Source: Typha latifolia
Taxonomy: Eukaryota > Streptophyta > Magnoliopsida > Poales > Typhaceae
Reading direction: 5' to 3'
NCBI GenBank assembly: GCA_019914945.1
Contig: CM034110.1
Coordinates: forward strand, 3,973,001 to 4,037,000
DNA length: 64,000 nucleotides
Position 1 is the first letter of the stretch; each line of letters begins with the position of its first letter. Shown here piece by piece: positions 44,381 to 54,638 of this stretch. The position numbers were made by a program, and so were the translations under genes. The notes beneath the pieces are model-generated. The model was not told the DNA's origin. It was given only the letters and a program-made list of their open reading frames with translations, and did not search any database.

Positions 44381-45180
44381 GACATACAAGCTGACGTGAG
44401 GGCTTTAAGGACTAGAACCTTAAAGGAGGCCTTCAAAGATGCAATACTCATGGAAGGCAAATATCGAGCCATGAAGTTACACCTCAAACAGAACTGGACA
44501 AGCCAAGAAAGTCGCAATCCGATTCGTCCTACCATAGCAGCCAAAAATATTACCGGCATACCAAAAGTCGCTACTACAGTGGTGCCTCCTCGAGCACCCC
44601 TAAAGCCCTCCCGAGATGTGAAGTATGCACCCAAAGGTTCGAGTCGAGCACTCACACCAGCTCAAGTGGAGGTGTGAAGAGCCAAAGGCCTATGCTTTTG
44701 CTATGATGAAAAGTTTATACCCGGACATCGCTAAACCGATAGGATCGGTGATGCTATTAGATGGATTGGAGGATGTGGAAGATGAGTTTGCAGCTGAAGA
44801 TGAAGGTGTGGTTGGACATCAAGGAGAAGTAGCTGAGGAGCAACCCATGGAGGACATGATAGCCAAAATCTCCCTCCACACATATTCAGTGACAACCACA
44901 CCAAAGATTTTACAAGTGAACGGTGTAGTCAAGAAAACCACAGTGAGAATCTTGATCGACACCGGGGCCACCACAACTTCATTAACAAGAGGCTTCTTAG
45001 GAAGATTGGGCTCAAGTCGAAACCCACAGACGATTTCGATGTGACGATTGGAGATGGCACCGCCTTGCGAGCAGATTTTATTTGTGGAGGTGTGGAGTTG
45101 AAGGTGCAAGGCCAAATTTTCACATTGGATCTTTATCCGTTGGCCTTACGAGATGCTGACATTGTCTTGGGGACTCAATG
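44381..45180 (+). pseudogene. gypsy C gag end, zinc knuckle and protease
   Basis: Continues the gag frame (QADVRALRTRTLKEAFKDAI). It then holds a knuckle remnant GLCFCYDEKFIPGHR (about 44690-44733), an acidic linker and the protease RILIDTGATTTSLTRGFLGR (about 44950-45010), with a normal D-T-G active site. Confidence 0.8.
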
Positions 45181-45339
45181 GCTTCGAAGCTTGGGCCCGT
45201 GACATTTGGCTTTACAAACATCACACTTACATTTTGGAGGAATGACCGGAGAGTGCTGCTGGATGGAAATCAACCGCTATTTAAAATTCCAAGCGTAGGA
45301 GACGCAAGTGAGCTCGCTTCTTTCTCAGCACCCACTTTT

Positions 45340-46740
45340 CCTTTTTTTCTCAGATCTGCATGGAGGAGCTGAGAGAGAACCCATCGAGCCACCCCGAGCA
45401 CGAGGAGCGCGAGGGATTGGTACTCGAGCATGGGCAGATCAAGGTACCCGCAGACGAAGAACTACGGAGACTATTGATGGCACACCTCCATGATACCCCT
45501 ATAGCAGGCCATGAAGGAGTCTTATGTACTACAAGCGGCTGGCCCAAAGTTGTACATGGACAGTGATGAAGTCAGACGTGAAGAAATATATGCGTGAATG
45601 CCAAATATGCCAACGAGTCAAATCGGAGACGCTCAAACCAAGCGGGCTGTTGCAACCACTGCTTATATCGGAGCATATTTAGGAGGACATCTCCATGGAC
45701 TTCATTGAAGGGCTGTCGAAGGTTCGAGGCCAATCGGTGGTGTTCATTGTGGTGGATAGGCTAAGCAAATATGCTCATTTCATAGCACTAACGCACCCAT
45801 TTTCAGCGAAGAAGGTTGCTGAGATTTTTGTTCGGGAAGTGGTGCGCTAGCATGGGATGCCTAGAACGATCGTGTCAGACTAGGATCTCATCTTCATCAG
45901 TGAGTTTTGGTCCGAGTTCTTTAGATTGCAAGGGACTCGAGTCAACGTTAGTTTAGCTTATCACCCCGAGACGGACGGCCAAACCGAGGTGGTGAATCGT
46001 GGACTAGAGCAATACTTGCGTTGCTTTGTTGCGGACTGACCAAAGGATTGCGTTAAATTCCTTCCATGGGCCAAGTGGTCTTATAATATAGCTCATCACT
46101 CTAGCATCGGCATGACCCCCTTTGAGGCTTTTTATGGACTCACTCCCCCTATCTTGCGTGCCTACAATAGACTCGCAGCAGTGGATTGGATCGAGCTCAA
46201 CTTGGAACTTGCGAACCGAAATGAAACTTTAAGATGGCTCAAGATTCACCTAGCATCAACCCAAAACTGCATAGAGCAGACTCATTGCAAAGGCCGGCAC
46301 GCGCGAGAGTTTGAGGTTGATCAATTAGTGTTCGTTCAAGCTCAACCGTATCGGCAATCCACATTAAGGCCGATTTTGAACCAGAAGCTGGTTCACAAGT
46401 ACTATGGGCCATATCGAGTGCTACAACAAATCAGACCGGTAGCTTACCGGTTGGACCTACCTAAGGGAACCCGAATTTATCTGGTTTTCCATGTGTCGGC
46501 ATTGAAAGCCTAGATCGAGCCTAACCATGTGGTGGGTTCAGCCTTGCCTGAACCAATGGAGGAAGATAGCCTAGCTAAATCGATCCGAGTCTTAGGCTGT
46601 AGGAGAAAACGCCATGGATCTACGTTGGAGACAGAAGTATTGATCGAGTGGCTAGGCAAGCTCACTAACGAGTCTTCTTGGGAGCTCGAGTCGGATATCA
46701 TGGATCACTTCCCCAATTTCACACCTTGAGGACAAGGTTG
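45340..46740 (+). pseudogene. gypsy C integrase and chromodomain
   Basis: Integrase zinc-finger region (GLVLEHGQIKVPADEELRRL, HLHDTPIAGHEGVL), catalytic core ([49 protein letters not shown]) and C-terminus. The chromodomain is TLETEVLIEWLGKLTNESSW (about 46620-46680). The first Asp and the Glu region are intact, with several stops elsewhere. Upstream it joins protease-linker sequence at 45180-45350, with no RT or RNase H between. Confidence 0.82.
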
Positions 46741-46756
46741 CAGAAGGGTGGTGGAT

Positions 46757-46777
46757 TGATACAATTCGGACTTCACC
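46757..46777 (+). repeat. 3' LTR of gypsy C, first 21 bp
   Basis: TGATACAATTCGGACTTCAC-C directly after the polypurine tract. It is interrupted by element D and continues at 49020. Confidence 0.8.
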
Positions 46778-46947
46778 TGTAATAACCCAAGTAGGGATTA
46801 AAAAAGAGAAGTGGCCTCGTTCCCATGAAAGCTGCATGAGCAGCTTGCATGGTGAGGTGCCACATGCCCAACGCCTCTACCGCAGCCAACCGGCTACGGC
46901 CAGCTAGCCGTGGCAGGACCCGGCACCGCCACCCTTTTCCCCTCCAC

Positions 46948-46957
<10 letters not shown>

Positions 46958-46978
<21 letters not shown>

Positions 46979-47110
46979 GTCCCTCCCTCCCTCCCTCTCA
47001 ATCACTCTCTCACTCTACTTTCTCTCTCTTTCCCTCCCTCCCTCCCTCTCAATCACTCTCTCACTCTACTCTCTCTCTCTCTATTCTCTCTCGCACTCCT
47101 TTCTCTCCAT
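46958..47110 (+). repeat. CT-rich tandem repeat in element D
   Basis: CCTCCCTCCCTCTCAATCAC-TCTCTCACTCTACT occurs at about 46984 and 47038, separated and flanked by (TC)n. Confidence 0.9.
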
Positions 47111-47429
47111 TGTCAACACCTTCCCTAGAGCCGCCGCCGCCGGTGAGATCTCTCACTCCCCCTCTCTTTCATTTTCTGCCTCTCTCTCTCTCCGTCTCTT
47201 TCTTGCCTTGAGCTCGGGCTCGCCGTAGCCGAGCTGTCGACGAGAGGCCGGCCGCTGGCTAGCCAACAGTAGCTGAGCCCCTCCCCGCTAGCTCGGGTCC
47301 GCTCCTTCCTCCCTTCTCCTTCTTCTCTTCTCTTCTCTTTTTCTTCTTCTTCTTTTCCTTCTTTCTTCTTCTCCTTTCTTCTTCTTCTTTCTTCTTTTTC
47401 TTCTTCCTCAGCTATTCTCCCTCTGCAAT

Positions 47430-47479
47430 AGTGCTGGGCTCGGCCTAGCACTGTAGGAGACAGTGCCGAGCCCAGCACT
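47430..47479. repeat. Hairpin with 15-bp arms in element D
   Basis: AGTGCTGGGCTCGGC (47430-47444) is the exact reverse complement of GCCGAGCCCAGCACT (47465-47479). The loop holds a second stem, CACTGT/ACAGTG. AGTGCT...AGCACT inside the left arm allows an alternative fold. A decayed copy lies at 28884-28931. Confidence 0.9.
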
Positions 47480-49019
47480 ATGACAAGGGAATTACTCCCT
47501 TTTAATTTGTTACACGAATTATATGATTTAGTTTCTAAAATTTAGGTAAATCAGTTTATTTAGATGGTAGATTATTTTGATAATTTACACTCACTAGTAT
47601 AAGTATTAGCTAAGTATTTTAGTATAATAATTTATCAATTATAGTTATAAACACTTGCATATGATTATATATATTTAGACATTGTTTATTAGATTAATAC
47701 ATGTAATCATATTGATAATAATCTTATATTTTATATAGTTAGTTTTATTAAAAATAATTAAATTATATACGTTTCTATTAATGTTTATGTATGCCTATAC
47801 ATGCATATATTTAATATATTTGAATATGCAATGTGTTTCTAGCACCTTATTATTATTATATATTATTTTCTATGCAATAAAATGCTGAGCTCAAATAATT
47901 ATTTTTATATTTATATTTATGGTTAATGATTATTATATATATGATTAGTAACTGAGATGTCGGTGTTGATTGTGATACGGAGAATTTCACCTGATTATTG
48001 AGTGATTATCATAATTTATACACCATTGTATTTGACATCAAGACATAGTCGGCATGCATCATGTGTCATATTTGAGAGAGAGTTATGATGATAGTATGAC
48101 ATAGAGATCTATTTATTCATTGTCGATGATTATATACTTCTATCAGTTATGACATGCTATCTACTTTTCAATTATGTATTATTGAGGAACATTCATATAC
48201 TCATTCATGACATAATATTCTTTTTGATTTATATTATCTAGTACTTAATTTATTCTCTGTTTGGCTTCACTGATTCGGAGTAAAGTCTATTTAGTGAGCC
48301 TTTAGCTCATGACTCTCTTTGTTTTCTCCTTTCCAAAAACTCAGGTGAATGAGAGGAGCAGGATACTCCCTTAGAGGTCTTGTCGGTGAGTGAGGAGTAG
48401 AGTATGGTTAGTATTATATGCTAGATAAGTTATCTTATCTGATATATTAGTGGACATCCTCCAAGTGTGTCTGTATCCTTGTCTTATTTTAGCAGATGAC
48501 TTTGTACTCTTATAATTATGTATATACCACCATTGTGTATATGTAGTTATGAAAAGCTCTTGATGATGTGTTGTGGCCTGTGTAGGGCCCAAGTAGGATA
48601 TTTGCATGCTATTGATAGTTAGACTTGAGTTATTCTTAGTTTATATGTTGTAGATAAAATTATGGGATCGTAGAGGGCAGATTTACCACGGAGCCTAACC
48701 GGGAAAGAACAATAAGGTATATCGAGCTAAACAAAATTCCATCGACCTGGTATCCTGCACCTCGCGTTCATGATATCTATATTCAGGTGTAGATGAAGTG
48801 AGCCGTATACACGAAAGTCCTCTTGGCTAGGTCCGTCTCCGTCCGTGCTCCGTTCGTTCCCTACGCTTCTGCATGAGTGAGATTGAAGATCTGAAGGTGG
48901 TCAGTTGTGTTGCTACAGGTTTATTTGACTGTCAGTAACTAACCAAATGGTCAGTTGCTACGCACGTGCCGTGTGGGCTTGTGTCATGCACGTGTTTAGG
49001 GTTCGGGTGTTACATCACC

Positions 49020-49820
49020 GATGTCGTCTCGAGCATGGATACACTTTAGGAGTGTCTTTTATTCTTATTTTAGTGTTTATTTAAAAAAAAGTTTTCTATA
49101 TGTCGTGTTAGAACGTGGGTGGGGTGCGTTTGAACGTGTTTGTGAACGCCTGCATAAGGTTTGCAAATACAGAGAATGCAAAATGTGCGTTCGAGCGCGA
49201 TCAAGCGCGATCGACGAAAATCCATTATTTCTAGGGTTAATAATTGCCATTTTTAAATTATTTGGTTAGCCTCTAAAGGTGTGGATGGAAACCAAGGAGT
49301 CATTATTAAATGAATTGAAGTTTGTCCTAGTCTTCTTCTTCTTCTCTCTCATTCTCTCGTTCCCTAGCGCTGCCGCTTCTAGCCTCCCTCGACCGGCCAC
49401 TCACCCTAGTCCCTTAAGGGCGGCCCACTCCTCTCCTTTCTTCCAATCTATCTATTACCTTGCCCTAACCCCTTCCATCATTCGTAATCCTTCCACCACC
49501 ACTCATTCACCGGTGCCACCCCACTACCTCCGGTCTACCACCATCCATCATCATCTAGGATCTCGTGCCTCCATCCACGGATCCGTAGATGGACTCCCTG
49601 ATGTTTGTCTACTTCTCGGATGATATCTTGAGATCCCACTGCCTAGTTTCCCTAAAATTAGATTTTTTGGAAAGATTTTTTCAAGGGGTACAACATATCA
49701 AAATTTTACATCGATTGGATAGCTGAAACTTTTGAAATCTTTTTCCAAAGTTCCATGTCAGATCTTATCCAGGTTTGAAAACGGATAGATTAAACCTTAG
49801 CCCAAGGGGGGATCGTATCA
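49020..49820 (+). repeat. 3' LTR of gypsy C, main part
   Basis: Matches 36050-36846 almost throughout and ends in CGTATCA. No PBS tail follows. Confidence 0.85.
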
Positions 49821-50152
49821 CACGACTCCTTATTACAATTAATTTAACCAAAATCATAATCAACAACACTAAACTCTACTTAGAGCTAATTCTCATTTAA
49901 GACAAATTTGAAATGATAATTTAAATTATTGAAATTAATTTATTAATTAATATAGCTAATAAGGCTATCCTCTAGAAAAGGCTAAAGTTTGATAATGGTT
50001 AACTAAGAAAAGGGGTAAAAAAATTAAAAAATTTAAATTATTTGGTCAGTCCAAAGCCCAAAGCAAATGTTAGGCTGCAACTAACCCAAAGACCACCATA
50101 AAGACAAAAACCAACAACATTAGGCCTAAAGCCTAACCAACAAGAAGGCCAA
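49821..50152. other. No gene seen
   Basis: AT-rich, then an A/C-rich stretch with repeated AAAGCC/CCTAAAGCC words (50045-50150). Confidence 0.4.
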
Positions 50153-50295
50153 TGATAAGTTTTGATACCAATTTGATAAGCTCTGATACCACTGATAAGC
50201 TCTGATACCAACTGATAGGTTTTCGAACCAAAGATAGACTACGCAACGATTCCTTCAAGATCTGGATGTATTACAGGAATCAGTCCGCGCATCGG
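50153..50295 (-). repeat. Inverted A-type LTR end with three PBS-tail units
   Basis: On the minus strand, 50295-50213 is an A-type LTR end (GGACTGATTCCTGTAATAC ... CCTATCA). It is followed by three 18-nt modules at 50193-50210, 50174-50191 and 50153-50170. The first two read exactly TGGTATCAGAGCTTATCA and the third TGGTATCAAAACTTATCA. The LTR is truncated at the inner side. Confidence 0.85.
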
Positions 50296-50365
50296 ATCAC
50301 ATCTGCCAAGCAAGCCACTCGAGTTGTGCCGCAACCCAACCCCGAATTGTGCGCTGGGCTACACC

Positions 50366-50932
50366 TGTTACGATCCGACCACATAGGTTTAGTTAAGTCA
50401 AATCGAGTCGAGTCAAGTTAGTTAGTTAGATTTATCTTATTAGTTTGAATTTTAAATAAATTAAATAATCTGCATGTGGATCCGATCTGCTAGGAAATTT
50501 TACTCCTTTAAATAGGAGTGGACATGTGTTGATCATTATCATTGAATGAATCTAAGTTTAGCCAAGTTAATATTTTCATCCTTATCTTTTACCATAGCCA
50601 TTAGGTCGATTTTATCTTTCTAGAAGTAGATCATAAATGTAGAAGCATTCCAATCTTCCAAACACGTCATTTTTCTCCACTAGCAGCCACCCTACCATAT
50701 GGCCATCCACCACCACCCTTGGCCATCTGCCACCCTTGGACGATCGTTGCAACGTCGATTAATTACTATTTTATCCTATTTGGTCTTGCTCCACTATTTT
50801 AATAATATCTTTTCATCTAGATGTCAGATTCTCGTGAAACTAAATCTATTAGAACCCTAACTTCTAAGGTACCTCCATATAAATTTTCATAATTTTCCTA
50901 TGTCCATATCAGTCCAGATCTGGTTCGTACCA
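50366..50932 (+). repeat. 5' LTR of element G
   Basis: 567 bp, TGTTACGATCCGACC ... GGTTCGTACCA, with TTTAAATAGGAGTGGAC as likely promoter region at about 50500. Confidence 0.88.
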
Positions 50933-50949
50933 TTGGTACAAGAGCCGAC

Positions 50950-53040
50950 GTTCCTCAGACAATAGTTCTCATGCGATCCAAGACGAACTAGGAAGGAACT
51001 ACTATAGAGGACTAGGAACTCATCTCCGTTCCTATGGGAGTTTCTTCGATGTCCCCTCCACCACCAGTAATCATCGACGATGAGCCGCCAGCGTGGGTGA
51101 AAGCATTTTTTAAAAAAATTTAGTTGAGTCGAAGGAGAACTCAAAGGAGATCCAAACCACCCTTAAGGACGCAATCTTGGCCTTGACAAAGGCCCTACTA
51201 GCCACCCTCCACCGACCAATGCCGCCAGCCATGACAGAATCCAGCCACCCACAGTAAGAAAATCCAAGCCGTGAGGGAGGGAACAAGCTAGCCAAAACCG
51301 TAGCCTGGACCCCTCCTCTGACTGCGGTGGAGAACCCTCCACCACTGCAGACCCTCCCAACCACCTCTTCGCACCGGAGAAGCCCCTAGTGATGGCCCAA
51401 CGCCATCTTCCTCATCGACAGTGGAAGCTAGGGCTGAAAACCCTAGCTTTCCACCAGCAGCTATCCAGTCGCTCTTAGGCCCCTCAGCCACATTCGATAC
51501 CTTCCATGGGAGCCCCGCACCTGAGCCTAGGCCATTGTTCATGTCGGCATTGGCCTGAAAGGCTACCAGCAATGGCAGTTTATGCTGTAGGAAACTCGTG
51601 GTTGGTGGCCATGGGTCCGGCGCTTCCACGACCATCGATAAAAACAACTAGCTTCCTTAAGTTGACTGCCAACTAGTGGTGGCCGTCGGTGACCGTCGGG
51701 TGGCCAAACCCAATAGACACCATTGCAAGAAGCTACCCATATGTCGGGGTGGCTTCGCGGTAGCTTTCCACTACCGCCACTCCCATGCAATCGAGCCATG
51801 GGTCCCTTCCATAGTCGTCGGGGGCCGAGGGAATTGCCGGCGACGCGACATGGCTGTCACTGCACTAGCTCGACCCTGAGCTTAAGTTTAGTCTTCCATC
51901 GAAGCTCACCGCCATTCTGCCAGTATGTGGACCTACCGGAAGGCGACTGCCGCTAGCCACCTACCCTGCCCAGTTGCCAGCAAGGCTATAATGGCATGTC
52001 ATAGCACCCCTAGGCCAAAATTCAATTTTAGCCCTAGGGTTAGGACTAGGGCAAATCCATAAAGATGATGAAGTACCATTATTTTTTAAGCAAGCCAAAT
52101 TTTCGTGAACCAATTCGACCACCTCATGCAAAACAGTTTGGAACCTATAAACATGAGCCCAAGCATGAGTAGGACTCATGGGCCCATATCACACGTGACC
52201 ACCCTCCACAACAAGGTCATTTCGCCTACAATGACAAACCACATTTTGGGATTCAAGCTCGGACTATCAAGCTTAATTTTTTAAAATTCTCTAGAGGAGA
52301 TCCACTAGACTGAACCTATCTAGCGAAGCAATTTTTTACATACCATGGCACACCAGACCACTAGAAGGTCCAGCTAGCTTCATTCCACTTGGAGGGCGTA
52401 GTGATTAGATGGTACCAATCGGTGAGGCAGACTCAACCATTCGAGCCTTGGCAGGACTTTGCGGATGTGATTTGTGCTCGATTCGGCTTGCCCAATATGA
52501 GGACTTTTAGGCCATGTTGACCAAGCTGACTCAGTCAACAATAGTTTGAGCTTATCGGGAGGAGTTCGAGCGGATCTACACTCGAGTCACTAACTGGTCT
52601 AACTCGGCCCTGAAAAGTACCTTCATTAGTGGGCTCAGTCCTAACATTTAGGCTGAGGTCAAGGCTTTGAGCCCACTATTTCTGATGAGGCCTTCTCCTT
52701 AGCTATTTTGTTAGAGTCCAAGGTAGATCAATTGAACCAGATCTGCAAAGAGGAGAGAAGAAAAACGGCCCAAGCCCATGGCACACTAGAGGTGGCATCT
52801 GCCCTGACTTATCCTATGCCGACAGTTCAGCCTAACCGACAGATGATCTCCGCCGCTTTGTACCCAATGACTTGGAGGAGTGCTAAAGAAAATGCTTATA
52901 TTTTTACCATAATGACCTATTTACCCTTGATCGTAAATGCAAGCACCAGCCTCACTTCATGTTCCTATGTGGACTCGAGGAGGATGAACCCAAATCCACC
53001 GATTGGCATGATAAGCTGTACGAGTACAATGACGTAACAG
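50950..53040 (+). pseudogene. gag of element G
   Basis: An N-terminal Pro-rich region is followed by a gag domain (KFSRGDPLD ... VQLASFHLEGVVIRWYQSVR ... FADVICARFGLPN ... FISGLSPNI, about 52280-52660). The decayed knuckle is CLYFYHNDLFTLDRKC (about 52888-52935), followed by GLEEDEPKSTDWHDKLYEYN. Stops are scattered throughout, and the 3' LTR begins soon after. Confidence 0.75.
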
Positions 53041-53081
53041 ACTAGTCACATTGAAGGCAAGTTGTCAAAAGAGTATTTTAT

Positions 53082-53640
53082 TGTTACGATCCGACGACAT
53101 GGGTTAAGTCAAGTCAAATTGAGTCAAGCCAAGTTAGTTAGATTTATCTTATTATTTTGAATTTCAAATAAATTGAATAATCTATATGTGAATCTGATCT
53201 GCTAAGGATTTTTACTCCTATAAATAGGAGTAAACTGTGTTAATCATTATCATTGAATGAATCTGAGTTTAACTAAGTTAATATTTTCGTCCTTATCTTT
53301 TATCTTTGCCGTTAAATCGTCTTTATCTTTCTAGGAGTAGATCATAGCCATAAAAGTATTCTAATCTTCCAAACCCTAGCCATTTTCTCCACTAGCAGCC
53401 ACTTTATGGACGTCCACCACCACCACTGGCCATCCGCCACCCTATGATGACTATCGCAACATTGGTGAATTACCGTTCTGCCCTATTTGGCCTTACTCTG
53501 CTATTTTATTAATATCTTTTCATCCAGATGTCGGGTTCTCATGAAACTTTGTCCGTTAGAATCCTAACTTCCAAGGCTACCTCAATATAAATTTTCACAA
53601 TTCTCTTACATCTAGATCGGTCTAGATCTGGTTTGTAACA
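53082..53640 (+). repeat. 3' LTR of element G
   Basis: 559 bp matching 50366-50932. It ends in TTTGTAACA directly before ACACC. Confidence 0.88.
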
Positions 53641-53815
53641 ACACCCAAGCCCAAGCTTGGCTACGCTGCACTCAGTCTTGGCCCCAGACGACAAGCTGGA
53701 CTGCACCCAACCTGAGCCCAAGCTGAGCTATACTACACTTAGCCCAAGCCCAAACCATAGGTTGGGCTAGAATCAACCTGATCCTAAGCTAGGTTAGGCT
53801 TCACTCTGCCCAACC
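53641..53815. repeat. Degenerate ~33-bp minisatellite
   Basis: About five units built around CCCAAGCCCAAGCTTGGCTA and CTGCACCCAACCTGAGCCC. The sequence just left of element G (50310-50365, GCGCTGGGCTACACC) is of the same type, so G inserted into this array. Confidence 0.6.
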
Positions 53816-54638
53816 CACCACCCCTACATCCTTCCTTATCTCAAATGAGAGCAAGGAAGGTGCGATGGCTGCCAGGGCCAATAAGCCAATCGACGCCCCG
53901 CTAGCAGAGGAAGGCACCCACGATGCCTACCGAGTCGGCATGACAAGCAAGAACCCAATTGATGAGGGGGAGCTATCGGCGAACCCAGTTGCCGACAAAC
54001 CCAGCTGACCCCACCGACATGCGTCTCACGATAAGCAAAAGCTAGCCGAGTGGAAGCCCAAGCACTAGAGGTTGCCGACAGTGAGAATCCATCTCGCCTC
54101 AGCCGCTAGCCAAGGCGAGGACCGCTTGGCGGCTCCAGCCATGAGGGTGTTGAAGGAAGCCGTTGCGGGCATTCACACAAGGAGAGGAAGTCACCAGACT
54201 AACGCAGAAAGGCACGAGGCTGTCGGCCGGCCGAATCATGGCTAGACTAAGAGAAGGAAACTTTGGAGAAAACAATCCAGGTCACTAACATATTTTTAAA
54301 TTGAACTTACTTGACGAGGGAGGGAGCTCCAGTGCTTTGAAGGGGTGCACGTGCCCTACACAAGCGCACCCGAGTTATAGCATGTTTAGTAGTCATCATC
54401 CAACAAGTCCTCACAATAGCAAAGCAGCGAGTGGTGGAGGAAGAAAATTGAGCTTGTGTTTGGTTTGTCATGGGGGTAGCCATGGTGCATTGCCGGCGGT
54501 CCCGCTGACCCCTAGTAGTTGTGATTGGTACCTAAAGCCCCACTACGATGGAGCTGTGGTGGCGAAGTAGCCCGAGGAAGCCACTCTGACATGGTATGGC
54601 TCGAGCACAATGGAAGGGAAGGTGACCGTCAAGTTTGG
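53816..54638. other. Unassigned GC-rich sequence
   Basis: A GC-rich stretch whose only longer frame (54301-54570) has no similarity I recognise. It may be a remnant of another retroelement's 3' region. Confidence 0.35.

Larger units (their letters stand above)
46778..49014 (+). mobile_element. Non-coding LTR-type element D
   Basis: 2237 bp, TGTAATAACCC ... GGGTGTTACA inverted ends, flanked by TCACC at 46773-46777 and 49015-49019. It has no gag or pol, so it is a large solo LTR or a non-autonomous unit. It contains CT-rich tandem repeats (46958-47200), a TTC-rich block (47310-47410), a strong hairpin (47430-47479) and a long AT-rich part. Splitting of the C LTR at exactly this point is proved by the intact C 5' LTR (CTTCATCGATGTCG at 36046). 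Confidence 0.85.
36021..49820 (+). mobile_element. Ty3/gypsy chromodomain element C, split by elements B and D
   Basis: 5' LTR 36021-36846, gag 36889-37848 continued at 44381, protease, integrase, chromodomain, and 3' LTR 46757-46777 plus 49020-49820. Element B splits gag and element D splits the 3' LTR. RT and RNase H are absent. The LTRs are about 826 and 822 bp. I could not find a matching target duplication at the outer ends. Confidence 0.8.
50366..53640 (+). mobile_element. Gag-only Ty3/gypsy element G
   Basis: 5' LTR 50366-50932 and 3' LTR 53082-53640 (TGTTACGATCCGAC ... TTTGTAACA), flanked by ACACC at 50361-50365 and 53641-53645. The internal 2.15 kb holds only a gag with zinc-knuckle remnant; pol is absent. 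It is a non-autonomous element that must have been mobilised by another gypsy. The primer site at 50934 (TGGTACAAGAGC) differs from TGGTATCAGAGC at two positions. Confidence 0.9.

Noticed and set aside
46849..47211. Frame rich in Ser, Leu and Pro
   Set aside because: It is a CT-rich tandem repeat inside element D, without any domain.
51110..51900. Several overlapping frames in element G
   Set aside because: They are shadows on both strands of a stop-ridden, GC-rich, Pro-rich gag region.
53816..54638. GC-rich stretch as a host exon
   Set aside because: Only short frames without recognisable similarity are present, and it is flanked by retroelements on both sides.
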